Origin: Methylaequor sp002691245
GTDB taxonomy: Bacteria > Pseudomonadota > Alphaproteobacteria > Methylaequorales > Methylaequoraceae
Length of the DNA: 8,102 nucleotides
NCBI GenBank assembly: GCA_002691245.1
Contig: NZHH01000009.1
Coordinates: 1-8,102 of the forward strand
Direction of reading: 5' to 3'
This document shows, in pieces, positions 5,490 through 8,102 of the stretch (position 1 is its first letter; every line of letters starts with the position of its first letter). The position numbers and the translations under genes were made by a program. The notes beneath the pieces are model-generated. The model ran no database searches and was not told the origin of the DNA. It saw only the letters and a program-made list of their open reading frames with translations.

Positions 5490-5852
5490 ATGAAAAAAAT
5501 ATTTTTTATTACTTTATTTTTATGGACATTTTTAGAATCTGGAGAAATAGATGGAAAGGGTGTTATTTGTAAATTATATGGTGATACTATAGGTTATTTC
5601 TTTGAATCAGGAAGGGCGTATGAATATAAAGTTGAGGGAGGAATTGAAAGTCTTGAGATAAACAAAAAGGATATAGGAAAATATATGACTAATGAAAATT
5701 CAATTTTCATCAACGAAATAAAAATTAATAGAAAAGATTTAAGTTTTCAAAAATACTCTTCATTTAGAGGTGAGTGCAAGGCATTTGAGGATTTTAAGTC
5801 ATTTGAAAAAGGATTCGATATTAAAAAATTGACGGAAGATAATAAGATATAA
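5490..5852 (+). CDS. small exported protein with two cysteines, unknown function
   Basis: This 120-aa protein starts with a signal peptide (MKKIFFITLFLWTFLESG; cleavage near 18). The mature part reads as beta strands: DGKGVICKLYG (21-31), IGYFFESGRAYEYKV (34-48), then SIFINEIKINRKDLSF (71-86), C96 in GECKAF, and a helical tail ending DNKI. The pattern G-K-G-V-I-C, a strand with an aromatic pair, I-N-R-K-D-L, then E-C resembles small exported orphan proteins I associate with SAR11 genomes. That is recollection, not a search. C27 and C96 could form a disulfide. Shine-Dalgarno AAGGGAAG precedes the ATG. Its stop is 1 nt before the DUF2721 gene, so the two are translated together. Confidence 0.78.
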   Translation: MKKIFFITLFLWTFLESGEIDGKGVICKLYGDTIGYFFESGRAYEYKVEGGIESLEINKKDIGKYMTNENSIFINEIKINRKDLSFQKYSSFRGECKAFEDFKSFEKGFDIKKLTEDNKI

Positions 5853-5853
5853 A

Positions 5854-6270
5854 ATGAAAAATTTTGAATTAACGTATGCAGCTTTTTTATTTCCTGCAAT
5901 CCCATTGATGATGTTAACCTTTGGTAATAGGTGGATAGCAATCAGTAAGTTAATAAGACAAATGCATTTTGACTTTATAAATAAAAAAAAGGGTAGAGGA
6001 GAATCAGCAGAAAAGTACCTAACTCAAATAAAAATCCTCAATCTTAGACTTAAATATGTCAAATATATGCAACTTTTCTCAACTGTTGCATTTATTTTGA
6101 ACTTATTAACTATTTTTTTCAGTATGTTTTTTGTTTATCTTTCTCCTTATTTATTTTCATTAGCATTGATTTTGTTTTCATTTGCGTTACTGATTTTTGT
6201 CATTGAAATTAATTTAAGTAGTTATGCTCTTAAAACTCACCTTGAAGATATAGAAGATAACAAAACATGA
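5854..6270 (+). CDS. DUF2721 family membrane protein
   Basis: This 138-aa protein fits the DUF2721 family in length and layout. An N-terminal membrane segment (about 7-25, LFPAIPLMMLTFGNRW) runs into NRWIAISKLIRQMH (25-38). A cytoplasmic stretch follows with QIKILNLRLKYVKYMQ (58-73), equivalent to the family's R-x-L-x-x-R-x-x-x-I-x-x-x-Q region. Two more membrane helices (about 74-94 and 97-118) and the closing helix EINLSSYALKTHLEDIE (118-134) complete it. The family is common in proteobacteria and its function is unknown. The start codon lies 1 nt after the stop of the exported-protein gene, so it is translationally coupled. Confidence 0.85.
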   Translation: MKNFELTYAAFLFPAIPLMMLTFGNRWIAISKLIRQMHFDFINKKKGRGESAEKYLTQIKILNLRLKYVKYMQLFSTVAFILNLLTIFFSMFFVYLSPYLFSLALILFSFALLIFVIEINLSSYALKTHLEDIEDNKT

Positions 6271-6281
6271 CTACAGTTGCG

Positions 6282-6313
6282 AAAAATCAATTAAAATTTT
6301 CTTGAGTTTTTTT
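6282..6313 (+). terminator. weak candidate terminator after the DUF2721 gene
   Basis: AAAAATCAA (6282-6290) can pair with TTGA plus the following T run, with one G bulged, around TTAAAATTTTC. The run of about eight T residues is the usual tail of an intrinsic terminator. The stem is only A/T with two G/C pairs, so it would be weak. It would separate the two-gene unit upstream from the next exported-protein gene. Confidence 0.3.
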
Positions 6314-6335
6314 TATTTAATATTAAAAGACTATT

Positions 6336-6980
6336 ATGATTAAACTTTCTGAATTAACTAAATTTAATATATTTTCTATTGTATTCATAATCTTCTTTTC
6401 ATTTAATACCAATTCAAATGATTTTAGTTCAAGAGAAAATTTTAATAAGTTACTTAAAGGTTTTTACAAAAACGACATTTATAGGTGTAGTTATATTAGT
6501 AAATCATGGAGCACTGGGTTTGAACAATTTCCATATGGTATGGTAATTAATAGTGGTGCCTTTAAAAATATTCTAGTCTTCAGAAATAGAAATGTGATTG
6601 GCACGTTATGGCCAAATATTGGCGAAATATCTTTAGATAGAGGAGTAAGAAAATACCAATTATGGAAAAAATCAAAAAATGAAGAATTTATATTACTTAA
6701 TTCTGATTATTTAGAGGACTTAAATAGTGCAGATATTGATTTAAACGGTGAGTTGGTTGATGAGTATAAGACATATTTTGATGAAGAAGGCTTAAAAATA
6801 AGTATAAAGCCATGGATTACAGATTTTTATAGTTGTGTTTTAATTGATTCTTCAAATTTTGCAAAGAAAAAGCTAATTGATATTTTTGTGAATCAAAATG
6901 ACTATGTAAAAAAAGATTTTGCTTACAGAGAGAAGAACCCAAGCTTATTTAATAATAAAATTGAGTTGTTACCTAATTAA
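6336..6980 (+). CDS. exported protein with two cysteines, unknown function
   Basis: This 214-aa protein has a signal peptide at 11-23 (NIFSIVFIIFFSF) with cleavage expected near residue 28. The mature region begins with NFNKLLKGFYKNDIYRCSYISKSW (C51) and later has PWITDFYSCVLIDSS (C167), so one disulfide is possible. Between them lie strands such as PYGMVINSG (66-74), ILVFRNRNVIGTLWP (79-93) and KYQLWKK (106-112). The tail (176-214) is charged and probably flexible. I do not recognise the family. No clear Shine-Dalgarno precedes the ATG, though AAAAGA lies 5-10 nt upstream. It stands 65 nt after the DUF2721 gene. Confidence 0.75.
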   Translation: MIKLSELTKFNIFSIVFIIFFSFNTNSNDFSSRENFNKLLKGFYKNDIYRCSYISKSWSTGFEQFPYGMVINSGAFKNILVFRNRNVIGTLWPNIGEISLDRGVRKYQLWKKSKNEEFILLNSDYLEDLNSADIDLNGELVDEYKTYFDEEGLKISIKPWITDFYSCVLIDSSNFAKKKLIDIFVNQNDYVKKDFAYREKNPSLFNNKIELLPN

Positions 6981-7100
6981 TTGTGGTAGATTTGTGGTAG
7001 TATATGGTAATAAAGCTTTATATATCTCTCTAAATCCCCTAAATTAAGCGATATATGCATTTTGTATTGAATGTTCTGTTTTTAAATCATAGGTTATAAT

Positions 7101-7256
7101 ATGAATAAAATTAACTTAGGTATTGTTTTAGTAATAATTAATTTAATTATCTTGATTTGGCTTACTTACAGAATTGAATCGACCAACTCTTCGTTGATAT
7201 CATTGAGCAAACAAATAGAGGATATAGACGAGGATATCCATGGGTTACATGAATAA
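7101..7256 (+). CDS. 51-aa single-span membrane micro-protein
   Basis: A 51-codon open frame begins MNKINLGIVLVIINLIILIW, a single membrane helix (about 5-22). A polar C-terminal segment follows, with heptad-like hydrophobics (L32, I33, L35, I39, I42, I46, L49) and an acidic end (IEDIDEDIHGLHE), so it may form a short coiled coil. AGG lies 7 nt before the ATG. The clean membrane-plus-coil layout and mixed codon use (TCG, ACC, AGC, GAG, GGG) make it look real despite its size. The stop falls in the first of three 7-bp tandem repeats. It converges on the cold-shock gene, 28 nt stop to stop. No function can be named. Confidence 0.58.
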   Translation: MNKINLGIVLVIINLIILIWLTYRIESTNSSLISLSKQIEDIDEDIHGLHE

Positions 7257-7272
7257 CCAATAACCAATAAAC
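7252..7272. repeat. three tandem 7-bp repeats carrying stops in all three frames
   Basis: AATAACC (7252-7258), AATAACC (7259-7265) and AATAAAC (7266-7272) follow head to tail. Because 7 is not a multiple of 3, the TAA in each unit (7254, 7261, 7268) falls in a different frame. The first TAA ends the 51-aa micro-protein. It lies in the short gap between two convergent genes. Confidence 0.6.
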
Positions 7273-7275
7273 TAA

Positions 7276-7299
7276 GAAAAAAAATTAGACTTTTAAGTT
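7276..7299 (-). terminator. weak candidate terminator overlapping the cold-shock gene stop
   Basis: On the minus strand TTAACTT, a two-base AA loop, AAGT, a bulged C and TAA (the stop codon) form a seven-pair stem, followed directly by a run of eight T. The geometry is right for an intrinsic terminator but the stem is almost all A/U with a tight loop, so efficiency is doubtful. No other terminator is visible before the convergent gene. Confidence 0.35.
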
Positions 7300-7485
7300 A
7301 ACAGCAGAGTTTTTTCCATTTTCTTCTGCAATCTCAAATGTGATTTCCTGACCTTCATCAAGGCTTTCAATTCCAGAATTTTTTAACGCGGTTTTATGAA
7401 CAAAAACGTCCTTAGAACCGTCTTCTGGCTGGATAAAACCATAACCTTTTTTGAAATTAAACCACTTAACTTTACCTTTTATCAT
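7285..7485 (-). CDS. cold-shock domain protein (CspA family)
   Basis: This 66-aa single cold-shock domain is full length for the family. It has the W8-F9-N10 start, RNP1 KGYGFIQ (13-19) and RNP2 VFVHK (27-31), followed by ALKNSGIESLDEGQEITFEI and the closing NSAVNLKV typical of alphaproteobacterial members. These small cytoplasmic proteins bind single-stranded RNA and DNA through the aromatic face and melt RNA structure. The ATG has a good ribosome site (AAGGA, 5 A residues from the ATG). A leader hairpin sits about 14 nt before that site. Which Csp paralogue this is cannot be told from one gene. Confidence 0.97.
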   Translation of the reverse strand: MIKGKVKWFNFKKGYGFIQPEDGSKDVFVHKTALKNSGIESLDEGQEITFEIAEENGKNSAVNLKV

Positions 7486-7508
7486 TTTTTTCCTTTTCTT
7501 AAAGTGAA

Positions 7509-7530
7509 CTTAGGGTTTAACATACCTAAG
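7509..7530 (-). promoter_or_regulatory. 5'-leader hairpin of the cold-shock gene
   Basis: CTTAGG (7509-7514) and CCTAAG (7525-7530) form a 6-bp dyad with a 10-nt loop; on the minus-strand message the stem can be lengthened with one bulge (GGT with ACC). It lies about 14 nt before the ribosome binding site. Cold-shock mRNAs of other bacteria carry structured leaders that control translation with temperature; that role here is inference. Confidence 0.4.
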
Positions 7531-7697
7531 CGTATTAAAATAAACTGAATTGATTCTGAATGATATTTCAAATGAGATATAAATTTAGGATTCAACAACA
7601 TTTTATTTATAGATACTTAAGTATACCCTTTATTTATGTAATTAGATAGTTTTATTAAATAAAAAAACAAGAAAAAAATTATAAAAAATTAATTATG

Positions 7698-7746
7698 TTC
7701 CACCTTGCTTTTACTTCAATCAAGGATCTACTGTTACAAGGTGGAA
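7698..7746. repeat. 10-bp inverted repeat with a switch-like inner copy
   Basis: TTCCACCTTG (7698-7707) and CAAGGTGGAA (7737-7746) are perfect reverse complements with a 29-nt spacer. Inside the spacer a second CAAGG (7721-7725) can pair with the same CCTTG, so two exclusive hairpins are possible. It lies 32 nt before the start of the next gene, in its expected leader. The G+C content is clearly above its surroundings, which suggests selection. The role is unknown. Confidence 0.5.
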
Positions 7747-7778
7747 AATTAAATATAATATTAAATTTTTAGATTTAA

Positions 7779-8066
7779 ATGATAATAAGGTTAAATATAT
7801 TAATTATTGCGATTTTTATACATTATTCTTCAATATCAAGAGGTGGTGACTTTTGTGAGGTTGAAAACTTATTAGAGAATAAAGATTTATCAAATAACTG
7901 TTTTGATAATCAATTGCTTTTTAGCTACATTAATTTTAAAACTAATAAAATCAATCTTAAATACAAATATGATAAAGAGCTTAATTTAAAAATTCCTGTA
8001 AGATTTTATGTTGAAATTTATAATTTTATTGAGAAAAACTGTTATAAAACAAATACTTTAAAATGA
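7779..8066 (+). CDS. small exported protein, unknown function
   Basis: This 95-aa protein has a signal peptide (MIIRLNILIIAIFIHYSSIS; cleavage near 20-23). Its mature part is about 75 residues with three cysteines (C26, C41, C88) and a probable strand region (LLFSYINFKTNKINLKYKY). I do not recognise a family. No Shine-Dalgarno precedes the ATG; instead AAGG lies inside the coding sequence at codons 3-4, so the start is uncertain or the message may be read without a leader. The stop TGA overlaps a possible next start ATG by 4 nt. The leader holds the 10-bp inverted repeat. Confidence 0.6.
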   Translation: MIIRLNILIIAIFIHYSSISRGGDFCEVENLLENKDLSNNCFDNQLLFSYINFKTNKINLKYKYDKELNLKIPVRFYVEIYNFIEKNCYKTNTLK

Positions 8067-8102
8067 AACTACACCCCCCACCACTTTTGAAATTAAGCCC
8101 AA
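8063..8102 (+). CDS. possible start of a further gene, cut by the window edge
   Basis: An ATG at 8063 overlaps the previous stop in the form ATGA, a common operon junction. The frame stays open to the edge and begins MKLHPPPLLKLSP. Only 13 codons are visible, so no function can be given. The run of C bases here is unlike the rest of the window; the reverse strand is also open over this stretch, so strand is not certain. Confidence 0.25.
   Translation, partial: MKLHPPPLLKLSP

Larger units (their letters stand above)
7486..7778. other. divergent intergenic region with several dyads
   Basis: This spacer lies between the minus-strand cold-shock gene and the plus-strand small exported protein. 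It holds the leader hairpin of the cold-shock gene, a 12-bp perfect palindrome ATACTTAAGTAT at 7613-7624 (operator-like), an A/T-only stretch at about 7640-7690, and a 10-bp inverted repeat at 7698-7746. Promoters for both genes should be here, but no hexamer pair is convincing. A 25-codon frame from ATG 7695 is discussed as a finding. Confidence 0.5.

Noticed and set aside
5747..5941. 64-codon minus-strand frame
   Set aside because: It is antisense to the coupled exported-protein and DUF2721 genes and shows no independent signal.
7020..7056. ATATATC ... GATATAT 7-bp inverted repeat
   Set aside because: Low-complexity A/T arms with a 23-nt spacer are expected by chance in this DNA.
8072..8087. 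GGGGGTGTAG on the minus strand, like the first bases of a tRNA-Ala
   Set aside because: Only about ten bases match. The following sequence (TTTCATTTTAAAG) has no D arm, and the CCCCCCACCA on the plus strand has no T arm before it.

Overview
This is a very AT-rich (about one quarter G+C by eye), tightly packed bacterial window. The composition, the short spacers, the alphaproteobacterial-looking cold-shock protein and the many small exported orphan proteins suggest a streamlined marine alphaproteobacterium, most likely SAR11/Pelagibacterales. That assignment is inference; no rRNA or classical marker gene is present. Both tRNA genes encode their 3' CCA.

Left part (1-1443). tRNA-Pro(UGG) is followed on the same strand by an exported Sel1-repeat protein. 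A spacer holding a possible 54-aa hydrophobic ORF on the minus strand leads to a strong hairpin terminator at 1011-1041. That terminator closes a minus-strand run whose last gene is a small exported protein starting only 10 nt after the 3' end of tRNA-Arg(UCU).

Middle part (1537-5202, all minus strand). In transcription order: a 57-aa (or 41-aa) small basic ORF, an AT-rich hairpin, a lipoprotein, a class II histone-deacetylase-fold amidohydrolase with an N-terminal export signal, an HD-domain protein of the RelA/SpoT hydrolase type with an altered metal site, a two-helix membrane protein, and a 261-aa cytoplasmic protein of unknown function. The lipoprotein and deacetylase genes are 2 nt apart, and the HD and membrane-protein genes are 11 nt apart, so at least these pairs are probably co-transcribed.

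Right part (5203-8102). A non-coding stretch with a 22-bp palindrome precedes a plus-strand pair (1 nt apart): a small exported two-cysteine protein and a DUF2721 membrane protein. A second exported two-cysteine protein and a 51-aa membrane-anchored micro-protein follow. A convergent minus-strand cold-shock protein comes next, then a regulatory-looking spacer with three dyads, then a last small exported protein that overlaps by 4 nt a possible new gene running off the edge.

Apart from the tRNAs, the clear functional assignments are cold-shock protein, HDAC-fold hydrolase, HD hydrolase, Sel1 repeats and DUF2721. I see no mobile element, integrase, CRISPR array or recognised defence system. The points most worth checking are the exported deacetylase and lipoprotein pair, the degenerate HD protein, the tRNA-mRNA junction at tRNA-Arg, and the small ORFs.
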